From assembly GCF_030646615.1 (NCBI RefSeq), contig NZ_JAUSLG010000074.1, positions 62,001 through 126,000 on the forward strand: a stretch of 64,000 bases of DNA, given 5' to 3'. A program made the translations under genes and the position numbers. The notes below the pieces were generated by a model that was given only the letters and a program-made list of their open reading frames with translations, did no database searches and had not been told where the DNA came from. Source of the stretch: Phenylobacterium sp. Its GTDB lineage: Bacteria > Pseudomonadota > Alphaproteobacteria > Caulobacterales > Caulobacteraceae. Of this stretch, positions 33,901-42,315 are shown piece by piece; the first letter of the stretch is position 1; each line of letters starts with the position of its first letter.

Positions 33901-35412
33901 ATGAGTATTCTGACCCCAGGAGAAACCTGCTGGCGGCGCGAGCACGCGGGGCGGGCCGCTTTCCTCATCGATACCGAGGCCTACTTCAACGCGCTCGCCG
34001 AGATCCTGCCCAAGGCGCAGCGGTCGATCTACCTCCTGGGCTGGGGCTTTGATCCCCGCACGCGCCTGTCGCCCGACGGCTTCGACGGCCCCAATGATCC
34101 CGATGAGGTGGGGCGGGTCCTGGTGGAGCTGGCCAGGCGGCGCCCGGACCTCGATATCCGCCTGCTGATCTGGAAGTCGGCCCTGCCGATCAGCGCCAGC
34201 CAGAATTTCTTCCCCCACCGGGCCAAGCGCTGGTTCCACAACACAACGGTGCAACTGCGCCTTGATGAATCGGTGCCCATGGGCGCCTGCCATCACCAGA
34301 AGGTGCTGGTGGTGGACGACGCCATTGCGCTCTGCGGCGGCGGCGACATCTGCGTGGATCGCTGGGACACCGCCGGCCACCTGGACGGCGACCAGCGCCG
34401 CATCATGCCCGACCAGGAGTGTCACGCCCCGCGCCATGAGGTGATGATGATGGTGGACGGGGCGGCGGCCGAGGCGCTGGGGGACCTGTTCCGCATGCGC
34501 TGGCGCCGCTCGGCGGACGAGGTTGTGCCCAAGGCGGCGCCCGCGATCGGCGATCCCTGGCCTGCGCGGGTGCCGGCCCACATGCTCGACATCGAGGTGG
34601 GGATCGCCCGCACCCTGCCCGCCTGGAAGGGCGAGCCCATGACCGACGAGATCCGGCGCCTGACCCTGGCCTCCATCGCCCAGGCCAAGGACGTGATCTA
34701 TCTGGAGAACCAGTACTTCACTTCGCCCATCTATGCCGAGGCCCTGGCTGCGCGTCTGCTGGAGCCGGATGGGCCGGAAGTCGTGCTGATCTCCACGGCC
34801 CGCAGCCCCAGCTGGTTCGACCAGCTGACCATGGACCGGGCCAGGTCCAACATGCTTTGGCGACTGAACGCCGCCGACATCTTCGGCCGTTTCCACGCCT
34901 ACTGGCCGATGACCCCCTCGGGCCAGGAGATCATCGTCCACTCCAAGGTGACCGTGGTGGACGACCGCTTGGCCCGGGTCGGGTCGGCGAATCTGAACAA
35001 CCGCTCGGGCGGCTTCGACACCGAGTGCGAACTGGCCGTGGAAGCCGATGGCGACCTGAACCGGCGCAGCATTGCGGCGCTGCGCAACCGGCTGATCGGT
35101 CATTTCATGGGCTATACGGGAGACGCCGTGGCCAAGGCCAGCCAGGAGCACGGCAGCATGGGCGCCGCCATCACCGCCTTGAACCGCGAGGGCCGGCTCC
35201 GGAAGCTCAAGTCCCAGGAGATGGGCGCGCTAGGGGACATGATCGCCGCCTTCCATATCGGCGATCCCGCCGATGTCGAGGACTCCTGGCGCATCTTCCG
35301 GAGGCGAGATCGCCTTTACGAGGCGTCAAGACGCCTCAGCCGCCTGGTGGCCGAGGGGCGCCCGGGGGCGGGGGCTCAGATAAGTTCGAAGTCCATCACC
35401 AGGGGGAGGTGA
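33901..35412 (+). CDS. Phospholipase D family protein
   Basis: A 503-residue protein with two HKD repeats. The first is HHQKVLVVDD with catalytic His132, Lys134 and Asp139; the second is VHSKVTVVDDRLARVGSANLNNRS near residue 345. The C-terminal half also has YLENQYFTSP, typical of phosphatidylserine synthase/phospholipase D relatives. The active enzyme could hydrolyse or transfer phospholipid head groups. The start at 33901 has a GGAGG ribosome site 6 nt upstream; the frame from 33871 adds 10 residues. Its 3' end overlaps a convergent EEP phosphatase gene by 37 bp. Confidence 0.88.
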   Translation: MSILTPGETCWRREHAGRAAFLIDTEAYFNALAEILPKAQRSIYLLGWGFDPRTRLSPDGFDGPNDPDEVGRVLVELARRRPDLDIRLLIWKSALPISASQNFFPHRAKRWFHNTTVQLRLDESVPMGACHHQKVLVVDDAIALCGGGDICVDRWDTAGHLDGDQRRIMPDQECHAPRHEVMMMVDGAAAEALGDLFRMRWRRSADEVVPKAAPAIGDPWPARVPAHMLDIEVGIARTLPAWKGEPMTDEIRRLTLASIAQAKDVIYLENQYFTSPIYAEALAARLLEPDGPEVVLISTARSPSWFDQLTMDRARSNMLWRLNAADIFGRFHAYWPMTPSGQEIIVHSKVTVVDDRLARVGSANLNNRSGGFDTECELAVEADGDLNRRSIAALRNRLIGHFMGYTGDAVAKASQEHGSMGAAITALNREGRLRKLKSQEMGALGDMIAAFHIGDPADVEDSWRIFRRRDRLYEASRRLSRLVAEGRPGAGAQISSKSITRGR

Positions 35413-36107
35413 TCGGAGGCGACCCTGGTTACGCGGTCATAGGGCGCAAAGACGTCCAGCACGCGGACCTGCTCGCTGACGAACAGGTGGTCGATCCGCA
35501 GGACCGGCATCACCGAGGGGAAGGTCGCCGACGGCGAGCGTTTGGCGGCATGCTTCCGGGCCGGGCGCAGGGCGCCGCTCAGGGTCCGGTACACCGCCGA
35601 GGCCGACGTCACATTGAAATCGCCGAGCAGGATGGTCGGCCCCTGCCGATCGGCATGCCCCAGCCAGGCGGGGCCCACCAGCGCCTGGGCCTGATTCTGC
35701 TGTTCCCGGGGCACGAGGCCGAGATGGGTGTTGAACACCTGCACCTCGCGCCCACCCAGATCCACCCCCACCCACAGCGCGCCCCGGGGCTCCAACTGGG
35801 AGACCCGCGCGTGGCCGGGCAGGGCGGCCGACCGGATCTTTCGCTCCGGGTGCCGGGTGAGGATGGCGTCGCCGTAGAGCTCCTCCTCCACCCGCATCGC
35901 CGGATGGAAGTGGAAGGCCATCTCCAGGCGCCGGGCGATCTCGTGGGCCTGGTCGACGCCGTTGGTGCGCATGCGGCCGACGTCCAACTCCTGCAGCGCG
36001 ACAATGTCGGGCTCCAGGGCGGCGATGACATCGGCGATCCGGCCGACATCGAGACGACGATCGGTCCCGACGCAGCGGTGGACATTATAGGTGAGGATGC
36101 GGGCCAT
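35376..36107 (-). CDS. Endonuclease/exonuclease/phosphatase (EEP) family protein
   Basis: A 243-residue protein of the EEP fold. The N-terminus reads ILTYNVHRCVGTD, followed by the metal site VALQEL. Catalytic motifs are FNTHLGL, LLGDFN and VRVLD...ASDHLPL with the final catalytic His. These are typical of the Mg-dependent family that includes sphingomyelinases, inositol phosphatases and DNA exonucleases. The substrate is unknown. It ends inside the PLD gene, so convergent transcription would make overlapping mRNAs. No signal peptide is seen. Confidence 0.87.
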   Translation of the reverse strand: MARILTYNVHRCVGTDRRLDVGRIADVIAALEPDIVALQELDVGRMRTNGVDQAHEIARRLEMAFHFHPAMRVEEELYGDAILTRHPERKIRSAALPGHARVSQLEPRGALWVGVDLGGREVQVFNTHLGLVPREQQNQAQALVGPAWLGHADRQGPTILLGDFNVTSASAVYRTLSGALRPARKHAAKRSPSATFPSVMPVLRIDHLFVSEQVRVLDVFAPYDRVTRVASDHLPLVMDFELI

Positions 36108-36186
36108 TCGGCGGTGTTCTGCGCGCCCTTGGCGGTCCAGGCAAGATGGCGAGGCGTCATGCCGTCCACCGGAATTCCTCTTCCGT

Positions 36187-36200
36187 TGACGTTAGCGTCA
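36187..36200. promoter_or_regulatory. Palindromic operator candidate upstream of the acyl-CoA dehydrogenase gene
   Basis: TGACGTTAGCGTCA has perfect TGACG/CGTCA half sites around four bases and sits 87 bp before the ATG at 36287. It resembles the sites described for LiuR-type regulators of fatty-acid and branched-chain amino acid catabolism in proteobacteria. The regulator is not in this window. Confidence 0.4.
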
Positions 36201-36286
36201 TCTTTTCTCTTGAGGGCGGGAAGCCTATGGTCCGCGCCTGAGCGGGCCCGACGTCCGCACGCCCAGGAGCAGCCACGGAGCGCCCC

Positions 36287-37489
36287 ATGAATCTCGATTT
36301 CTCCCCAGAAGACGCCGCCTTCCGCGAAGAGGTCCGCGCCTTCATCGCCGAGAATTACCCCAAGGACCTGCGCGCCAAGCAGGACAGCGGCGAACCGCTG
36401 GCCAAGGACGACTATCTGGCCTGGCACAAGGTGCTGGCCAAGAAGGGCTGGGTCGCCCCGTCGTGGCCGAAGGAATTCGGCGGGACCGACTGGACGCCGA
36501 CCCAGAAGTATATCTGGTCTGAAGAACAGGCCCGGGCCGACACCATCGCGGTGTTGCCGTTCGGCGTCAGCATGCTGGCCCCGGTGATCTACACCTTCGG
36601 CACCGAGGAGCAGAAGAAGCAGTTCCTGCCCGGCATCTACAATGGCGAAGTGTGGTGGTGTCAGGGCTATTCCGAGCCCGGCGCCGGCTCCGACCTGGCC
36701 TCCCTCAAGACCCGCGCCGAGCGGGTGAAGGGCGACGACGGCAAGGAGTACTCCATCGTCAACGGCCAGAAGACCTGGACGACGCTCGGCCAGTTCGCCG
36801 ACTGGGGCTTCTTCCTGGTGAAGACCGATCCGGACGTGAAGCCGCAGGCCGGCATCAGCTTCCTGCTGATCGACATGAAGAGCCCCGGCATCGAAGTCCG
36901 TCCGATCATCACCCTGGAGGGCGGCCACGAGGTCAACGACGTCTTCCTCGACAATGTGAAGGTGCCGGTGGAGAACCGGATCTTCCACGAGAACCAGGGC
37001 TGGACCTGCGCCAAGGCCCTGCTGGCCCACGAACGTTCCGGCATCGCCGGCGTCGCCCGCTCCAAGCGGGGCCTGGAACGCCTGCGGGAGATGGCCGGGA
37101 CCGAGCAGAGCGACCTGGGCGGTCCGCTGCTGTCGGACACCTTCTTCAAGCGCAAGCTGGCCGAGCTGGAGATCGACCTGACGGCGCTGGAGTTTACAGA
37201 ACTTCGCACCCTGGCCGGCGAGTCCAGCGGCAAGGGGCCTGGCCCGGAATCCTCGATCCTCAAGATCAAGGGCACCGAGATCCAGCAACGCCTGCAAGAA
37301 CTGGCCCTGGAGGCCGCCGGCCATTACGGCGCGCCCTTCCTTCGCGACCTCGGCCACAACGCCAATATCGGCCCCGACTACGCCCAGGGCGTGGCCGGCG
37401 AGTACTTCAACGGCCGCAAGACGTCGATCTACGGCGGCTCCAACGAGATCCAGCGCAACATCATCGCCAAGATGGTGCTGGGTCTCTGA
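36287..37489 (+). CDS. Acyl-CoA dehydrogenase, large-subunit type (PimC/FadE-like)
   Basis: A 400-residue acyl-CoA dehydrogenase. The N-terminal helical domain begins NLDFSPEDAAFREEVRAF. The middle beta domain has CQGYSEPGAGSDLASLKT and NGQKTWTT, and the C-terminal domain ends KTSIYGGSNEIQRNIIAKMVLGL. It lacks the RxxFG FAD-contact motif that other family members have. It also has Gly rather than Glu before GSNEIQ, while LLAHERSG gives a Glu at the isovaleryl-type catalytic position. Similar proteins act as one half of two-gene dehydrogenases (for example pimeloyl- or steroid-CoA). It is followed by the putative partner gene. Confidence 0.87.
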   Translation: MNLDFSPEDAAFREEVRAFIAENYPKDLRAKQDSGEPLAKDDYLAWHKVLAKKGWVAPSWPKEFGGTDWTPTQKYIWSEEQARADTIAVLPFGVSMLAPVIYTFGTEEQKKQFLPGIYNGEVWWCQGYSEPGAGSDLASLKTRAERVKGDDGKEYSIVNGQKTWTTLGQFADWGFFLVKTDPDVKPQAGISFLLIDMKSPGIEVRPIITLEGGHEVNDVFLDNVKVPVENRIFHENQGWTCAKALLAHERSGIAGVARSKRGLERLREMAGTEQSDLGGPLLSDTFFKRKLAELEIDLTALEFTELRTLAGESSGKGPGPESSILKIKGTEIQQRLQELALEAAGHYGAPFLRDLGHNANIGPDYAQGVAGEYFNGRKTSIYGGSNEIQRNIIAKMVLGL

Positions 37490-37506
37490 GCCGCAACCGG
37501 CGCAGA

Positions 37507-37602
37507 TCCTTCGAGGCTCGCTCCGCTCGCACCTCAGGCTGAGGTGGAGCAGGCGGGCCAGTACGCCCTCATCCTGAGGCGCCCCGCAGGGGCCTCGAAG
37601 GA
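37507..37602. repeat. REP-like nested inverted repeat between the two dehydrogenase genes
   Basis: TCCTTCGAGGC (37507-37517) and GCCTCGAAGGA (37592-37602) form the outer arms. Inside are ACCTCAGGCTGAGGT (37531-37545), CCTCATCCTGAGG (37567-37579) and a CCCCGCAGGGG palindrome. Similar CTTCGAGG/CTCAGGATGAG units occur in many copies between genes of related bacteria, so this is likely one copy of a dispersed intergenic repeat. Confidence 0.6.
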
Positions 37603-37637
37603 CGAGGGCGGTTCCCTCATCGGCCGCAGCGCCCCAA

Positions 37638-37660
37638 CCCCTCCCCGCAAGGGGGAGGGG
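37638..37660 (+). terminator. Second hairpin upstream of the second dehydrogenase gene
   Basis: CCCCTCCCC pairs with GGGGAGGGG across a short GCAAG loop. There is no T-run, and the second dehydrogenase gene starts 21 nt later, so it may attenuate rather than stop transcription. Confidence 0.35.
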
Positions 37661-37681
37661 CTCTGATCAGGAGATCATTGG

Positions 37682-38827
37682 ATGGACTTCAGCTTCACAG
37701 ACGAACAGTCGATGCTGCGCGACACGGTCGCGAGCTATCTGGCTGACCACTACGCCTTCGACGCCCGCCGGGCGGCGATCAAGAGCGAGGCCGGGTGGCG
37801 GCCGGAGGTCTGGAAGGCCTTCGCCGAGGAACTCGGCATTCTCGGCGCGCCCTTCTCCGAGGAGCTGGGCGGCCTGGGCGGCGGCCCGGTGGACAACATG
37901 GTCGTCATGGAGGAGTTCGGCAAAGCCCTGGTCGTCGAGCCCTATATGGGCACGGTGGTCATCGGCGGTGGTTTCCTGAAGCATTCCGGTCATGGCGCGG
38001 CCCCGGACCTGATCGAGAAGATCATCGCCGGCGACGCCATCTTCGCCTTCGCCTATGCCGAGCCCCAGGCCCGCTACACCTGGCAGGACCTGAAGACCAC
38101 CGCGACCAAGGACGGCACGGGCTATGTGATCAACGGCCAGAAGGCGGTCGTGATCGGCGCCCCGTGGGCCACCCACCTGATCGTCACCGCCCGCACCGGC
38201 GGCGGCCAGCGCGATGCGCAGGGGGTCTCGGTCTTCCTGGTGGACAAGAACGCCAAGGGCGTCACCACGCGGGACTATCCCACCGTGGATGGCCAGCGGG
38301 CCTCTGAAGTCACCTTCGAAAACGTCTCCGTCGGCGTCGACGCCCTGATCGGCGCGGAGGGCAATGGCCTTCCCCTGGTCGAGAAGGTCATGGACGAGGC
38401 CATCGCCGCCACCTGCGCCGAGGCCTGTGGCGTGCTGCGCCGGCTGCAGGAAGGCACGGTGGAATACACCCGCACCCGCAAACAGTTCGGGGTCCCGATC
38501 TCGTCCTTCCAGGTGCTGCAGCACCGGATGGTCGAAATGTTCATCCAGCTCGAACAGTCGATCTCCATGACCTACATGGCCACGATCCGGCTGTCGGAAG
38601 AGGCCCAGGCCCGCGCCCAGGCGGTCTCGGCGGCCAAGGTCCAGATCGGCAAGGCCTGCCGCTTCGTCGGCCAGAACGCCGTCCAGCTGCATGGCGGCAT
38701 GGCGATCACTGACGAGATGGCCATCGGCCACTACTTCAAGCGCGCCACGATGATCGAGGGGGTCTTCGGCTCCACCGACCATCACCTGGCCCGCTATGAG
38801 GCCCTGTCCTTCGGCAAGGCGGCCTGA
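37682..38827 (+). CDS. Acyl-CoA dehydrogenase, small-subunit type (PimD/FadE-like)
   Basis: A 381-residue acyl-CoA dehydrogenase. It begins DFSFTDEQSMLRDTVASYL, has the middle domain VINGQKAVVIG, and ends in an MCAD-like helical domain. It retains the FAD-contact Arg in EYTRTRKQFGVPISSFQ and the QLHGGMAITDEM motif. At the position of the catalytic Glu of MCAD it has GVFGSTDHHLARYEAL, without an obvious base. The upstream paralogue has a Glu at an alternative position but lacks RxxFG, so the two probably make a heteromer. An AGGAGA ribosome site lies before the ATG. Confidence 0.87.
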   Translation: MDFSFTDEQSMLRDTVASYLADHYAFDARRAAIKSEAGWRPEVWKAFAEELGILGAPFSEELGGLGGGPVDNMVVMEEFGKALVVEPYMGTVVIGGGFLKHSGHGAAPDLIEKIIAGDAIFAFAYAEPQARYTWQDLKTTATKDGTGYVINGQKAVVIGAPWATHLIVTARTGGGQRDAQGVSVFLVDKNAKGVTTRDYPTVDGQRASEVTFENVSVGVDALIGAEGNGLPLVEKVMDEAIAATCAEACGVLRRLQEGTVEYTRTRKQFGVPISSFQVLQHRMVEMFIQLEQSISMTYMATIRLSEEAQARAQAVSAAKVQIGKACRFVGQNAVQLHGGMAITDEMAIGHYFKRATMIEGVFGSTDHHLARYEALSFGKAA

Positions 38828-38840
38828 GGCTGAAACGACT

Positions 38841-38869
38841 GCGCCGCCCGGTTCGCCGCCGGGCGGCGC
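38841..38869 (+). terminator. Perfect 11-bp hairpin after the second dehydrogenase gene
   Basis: GCGCCGCCCGG (38841-38851) and CCGGGCGGCGC (38859-38869) pair perfectly around a 7-nt loop, 14 nt after the stop. No T-run follows. Confidence 0.55.
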
Positions 38870-38914
38870 GCATTCGCCTTGCCTTGCGCCTGGGAAGCAG
38901 GCTTAAGGCCAGCC

Positions 38915-39808
38915 ATGGCCCTGCGTGATTTCGCCCTGATCGTCCTCGTCTGTCTGGTCTGGGCGACCAACAACATCATCTCGAAATTCGTGGTGGCCGA
39001 TCTGGCCGTACCGCCCCTGTTCTACGCCGCCGTGCGCTTCGCCCTCGTGGCGCTGATCACCCTGCCTTGGCTGCTGCCCATGCCGCGTCCGCGCTGGCGG
39101 CTGCTGGTGGTGGCCCTGCTGATGGGGGGTGGCAACTTCGCCCTGCTGTTCATCGGCCTGCAGACGGCCACGGCTTCGGCCGCCGCGGTGGTCATCCAGG
39201 TGGGGGTGCCGATCACCACCGTGCTGTCCATGGTCATGCTGGGGGAGCGGGTGCGCTGGCGCCGCGGCATCGGCATTTCGCTCACCCTGGCTGGCGCCCT
39301 GGTGGTCATGTGGGATCCGGGCGGCTTCGTGGTCTCCACCGGCCTGCTGTTCGTCGTCGCCGCCGCCTTCCTGGGTTCGCTCGGCGCCGTGATGATGAAG
39401 CAGATGGGCGGGGTGCGGCCCCTGCAGTTCCAGGCCTGGGTGGGCTTCGCCTCCTTCTGGCCCCTGGCATTTCTCTCCCTTTGGCTGGAGCCGGGGCAGG
39501 TTACGGCCGGCTTTGCGGCCGGGTGGCCGTTCGTGGCGGCGGTGGTGTTCTCCGCTGTGGTCGTCTCGGTCGTCGCCCACACCGCCTATTACGGCCTGAT
39601 CCAGCGCTATGAGGCCAATCTGATCTCCCCCCTGACCCTGATGACCCCGCTCGCCACCATCGCGCTGGGCGTCCTGATCATGAGCGACCCGTTCGGGCCG
39701 AAGATGGCCATCGGCACGGCGGTGGCCCTGGCGGGCGTCCTGATCATCGCCCTGAGGCCCAATCAGGTGGCCCCCCTCTTGCTCGCCTGGCGAAATCGCG
39801 CCGAATAG
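38915..39808 (+). CDS. DMT-superfamily (EamA-type) transporter
   Basis: A 297-residue inner-membrane protein with ten predicted transmembrane helices arranged as two EamA repeats. The first repeat holds DFALIVLVCLVWATNNIISK and ASAAAVVIQVGVPITTVLS with the GERVRWRR loop. The second holds HTAYYGLIQRYEANLISPLTL with LGVLIMSDP. Such proteins export amino acids or metabolites; the substrate is unknown. ATG 38915 is used, since a start at 38879 adds a non-hydrophobic 12-residue leader. The amidase gene follows after 4 bp. Confidence 0.87.
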   Translation: MALRDFALIVLVCLVWATNNIISKFVVADLAVPPLFYAAVRFALVALITLPWLLPMPRPRWRLLVVALLMGGGNFALLFIGLQTATASAAAVVIQVGVPITTVLSMVMLGERVRWRRGIGISLTLAGALVVMWDPGGFVVSTGLLFVVAAAFLGSLGAVMMKQMGGVRPLQFQAWVGFASFWPLAFLSLWLEPGQVTAGFAAGWPFVAAVVFSAVVVSVVAHTAYYGLIQRYEANLISPLTLMTPLATIALGVLIMSDPFGPKMAIGTAVALAGVLIIALRPNQVAPLLLAWRNRAE

Positions 39809-39812
39809 GGCC

Positions 39813-40532
39813 ATGGACATCATTCCCGCCCCGTCGCCCAACTTCAACGAACGGCCCGGCCCGCCGGACATTCTCGTCATGCACTATACGGGGATGGAAA
39901 GCGGCGAGGCCGCCATCGCCCGCCTGCGCGACCCCGAGGCCAAGGTGAGCTCCCACTATGTGGTGGAGGAAGACGGCCGCATCTTCACCCTGGTGGCCGA
40001 GGAGCGCCGGGCCTGGCATGCCGGGGTCTCGTTCTGGAAGGGCGAACGCGACATCAATGGCCGCTCTATCGGCATCGAGATCGTCAATCCGGGCCACGAG
40101 TTCGGCTACCGGCCGTATCCGGACGCCCAGATCGCCGCCGTCATCGCGCTGACCGCCGACATCCGCACCCGCTGGATGATCGCCGACGGCGACATCATCG
40201 CCCATTCCGACGTGGCGCCCGCCCGCAAGATCGATCCGGGCGAGCTCTTCCCCTGGAAGGCGCTGGCCGAGGCCGGCCACGGCCTGTGGGTGGAGCCCGA
40301 CCCTGCGCCGGGCGCCCCGCTGGCCGAAGGCGCAGAAGGAGCCGGGGTGTTCGCCTTCCAGGCCGGGCTGACACGCCTGGGTTATGAGTGCCCGCCGTCC
40401 GGACAGTTCGACAGCGCCACCACCACCGTGGTCAGCGCCTTCCAGCGCCACTGGCGGCCCCATCAGGTGGACGGGATCGCCGATGGCGAAACCCGCGCCC
40501 GGCTGATCGCGCTCCTGCGGGCCCAGGCCTGA
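39813..40532 (+). CDS. N-acetylmuramoyl-L-alanine amidase (AmiD-type) with a peptidoglycan-binding domain
   Basis: A 239-residue zinc amidase of the Amidase_2 family. The metal ligands are likely His24 (VMHYTGM), His131 (AHSDVAP) and Asp141 (KIDPGELFPW). The mid-region SSHYVVEEDGRIF and RAWHAGVS are also typical. A peptidoglycan-binding helical repeat follows (about 175-235, TRLGYECPPSGQFDSAT). It cleaves stem peptides from muramic acid in recycling or cell-wall turnover. No signal peptide is seen, which points to the cytoplasmic recycling branch rather than an envelope enzyme. It overlaps the next gene by one base (TGATG). Confidence 0.87.
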   Translation: MDIIPAPSPNFNERPGPPDILVMHYTGMESGEAAIARLRDPEAKVSSHYVVEEDGRIFTLVAEERRAWHAGVSFWKGERDINGRSIGIEIVNPGHEFGYRPYPDAQIAAVIALTADIRTRWMIADGDIIAHSDVAPARKIDPGELFPWKALAEAGHGLWVEPDPAPGAPLAEGAEGAGVFAFQAGLTRLGYECPPSGQFDSATTTVVSAFQRHWRPHQVDGIADGETRARLIALLRAQA

Positions 40533-41140
40533 TGCATCCGGCCGCGCCCTTCCGGGCGGGGGACGCCGATGTGGTTCTCGCCCATCTCGCGGCCCATCCC
40601 CTGATGGCCCTGTTCGCCGTCTGCGAAGCCGGGCTACGGGTGGCCCATGCCCCGGTGATCGTGCGCCAGGACGGGGAGGGGGTCGTCCTGGACTTCCACC
40701 TGTCGCGCCACAACGCTCTGACGGCGGCTTTCGGCGGGGGCGCCGCGGCGCTGGCGGTTTCCCAGGGTCCTGACGCCTATGTGAGCCCCGACTGGTACGC
40801 GCAGGCCGATCAGGTCCCGACCTGGAACTACCTCACCGTCGAGGCCGAGGGCGGGGTGACGCCCCTGGATGAGGCCGCGCTCGTGGCGCTGCTGGACGAC
40901 CTTTCGGCCCAGGAAGAAGCCAGGCTCGCGCCCAAGATCCCCTGGACGCGCCACAAGATGTCCCCAGGACGTTTCGAGGCGATGCTGGCCGGCATCCAGG
41001 GCTTCCGCCTGCGGCCCCACCGCCTGGAGGGCACGTTCAAGCTCTCGCAGAACAAGGCGGCCGATGAGCGGGCTCGGGTCGCCGCGGCCCTGGGGGATCG
41101 CCCGATCGCCCAGGCGATGGGACCCAGTCCCACCGACTGA
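40532..41140 (+). CDS. PaiB-like FMN-binding protein
   Basis: A 202-residue protein matching the FMN-binding split-barrel family of Bacillus PaiB. Supporting segments are FHLSRHNALTAAFGGGAAALAVSQGPDAYVSPDWYA, PTWNYLTVEAEG and the ending KLSQNK (split over several motifs). The family was first named as transcriptional repressors but may be flavin enzymes; the exact role is unclear. The ATG overlaps the amidase stop. The upstream transporter and amidase genes are tightly linked, so all three likely form one transcript that stops before rnpB. Confidence 0.82.
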   Translation: MHPAAPFRAGDADVVLAHLAAHPLMALFAVCEAGLRVAHAPVIVRQDGEGVVLDFHLSRHNALTAAFGGGAAALAVSQGPDAYVSPDWYAQADQVPTWNYLTVEAEGGVTPLDEAALVALLDDLSAQEEARLAPKIPWTRHKMSPGRFEAMLAGIQGFRLRPHRLEGTFKLSQNKAADERARVAAALGDRPIAQAMGPSPTD

Positions 41141-41145
41141 CACCC

Positions 41146-41175
41146 TTGACCGCGGCCGGCGGTGCGCCCACTGAT
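41146..41175 (+). promoter_or_regulatory. Likely rnpB promoter
   Basis: TTGACC (41146-41151) is followed 18 bp later by ACTGAT (41170-41175), a few nucleotides before the predicted 5' end of the RNA at 41182. The -10 match is partial. Confidence 0.4.
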
Positions 41176-41181
41176 CGCCGC

Positions 41182-41580
<399 letters not shown>

Positions 41581-41847
41581 GCTCTCCCATCCCCAGCCAA
41601 GCGTTCAGTCCCAAGTATACTTAACATGTTCCATGTATGTTCTGTGGAGTGTTTACATGCGTTAACCATAATAAAGCTGCGACATCTTTGTATTCTGGGG
41701 ATTCTGGGCGCTAGAGTCATTGCGACCCAATCCATCCCATGTTAACCCAATTCCTGTTCGCTGAGGCTGGCGAACCCCGTGCGACCTGGGCGCGGGTTGG
41801 TGGGGATGGCGACCGGCGGCGGTCGCGGGAGAGGGTGTCGAGCGCGA
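41581..41847 (+). promoter_or_regulatory. Non-coding leader region of the dcw cluster
   Basis: This 267-bp stretch between rnpB and mraZ has no gene. It is AT-rich from about 41600 to 41760, which is unusual here. A candidate promoter is TTGTAT (41688-41693) with TAGAGT (41712-41717) at 18-bp spacing. Two GANTC methylation sites (41700-41704 and 41714-41718) lie in or on it, and two TGGGN repeats (41696 and 41705) resemble MraZ-box units. The downstream part to 41847 is GC-rich leader. Confidence 0.45.
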
Positions 41848-42315
41848 ATGTTTGTCTCGACCTTCGAGAAACAGCTGGATGCCAAGCGGCGCCTCGTGGT
41901 GCCGCAGGAGTTCCGCGCGCTCGTCTCGGGGCCTTTGGACGGCGTCGTCTGCTTTCCCTCCATCGAGGCCGACTGCATCGAAGGCGGCGGCAAGGCCCTG
42001 TTCGACCGCTACAACGGCCTGATCGAAGAGCTTGAGTTCGGCGATCCCCTGCGCTCGGCGCTGGAGGTCTCGGTGCTCGGCGGCATGGCGCGCCTGTCCT
42101 TCGACACCGCCGGCCGGGTGACCCTGCCCGAAACCCTGTGTGATCTGTTTGGCCTGACCGACTGGGTGGTCATCGTCGGCCTGGGCGATCGTTTCCAGAT
42201 CTGGGAGCGCGAAGCCTTCCAGGCCCATCGCGCCGCTCAACGCGAACTGGCCCGGGAAGGGCTTGCCAAGATGCGCGCCGACCAGCGCGCCGCCCGCCTG
42301 GGGGTGGCCTCATGA
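41848..42315 (+). CDS. mraZ: MraZ transcriptional regulator of the dcw cluster
   Basis: A 155-residue protein with two SpoVT-AbrB-like halves: [22 protein letters not shown] and [18 protein letters not shown]. MraZ forms a ring and binds TGGGN repeats in front of its own operon. The ATG at 41848 matches the family start; the frame extends to 41779 with a Gly/Arg-rich leader. It overlaps rsmH by 4 bp. First gene of the dcw cluster. Confidence 0.93.
   Translation: MFVSTFEKQLDAKRRLVVPQEFRALVSGPLDGVVCFPSIEADCIEGGGKALFDRYNGLIEELEFGDPLRSALEVSVLGGMARLSFDTAGRVTLPETLCDLFGLTDWVVIVGLGDRFQIWEREAFQAHRAAQRELAREGLAKMRADQRAARLGVAS

Noticed and set aside
33349-35151. A 600-residue antisense frame over the phospholipase D gene
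   Set aside because: It crosses a strong terminator and an AT-rich promoter region and has no domain, so it is chance open sequence.
37490-37681. Possible CRISPR-like repeats
   Set aside because: The repeats are nested palindromes without regular spacers; they match a dispersed intergenic element.
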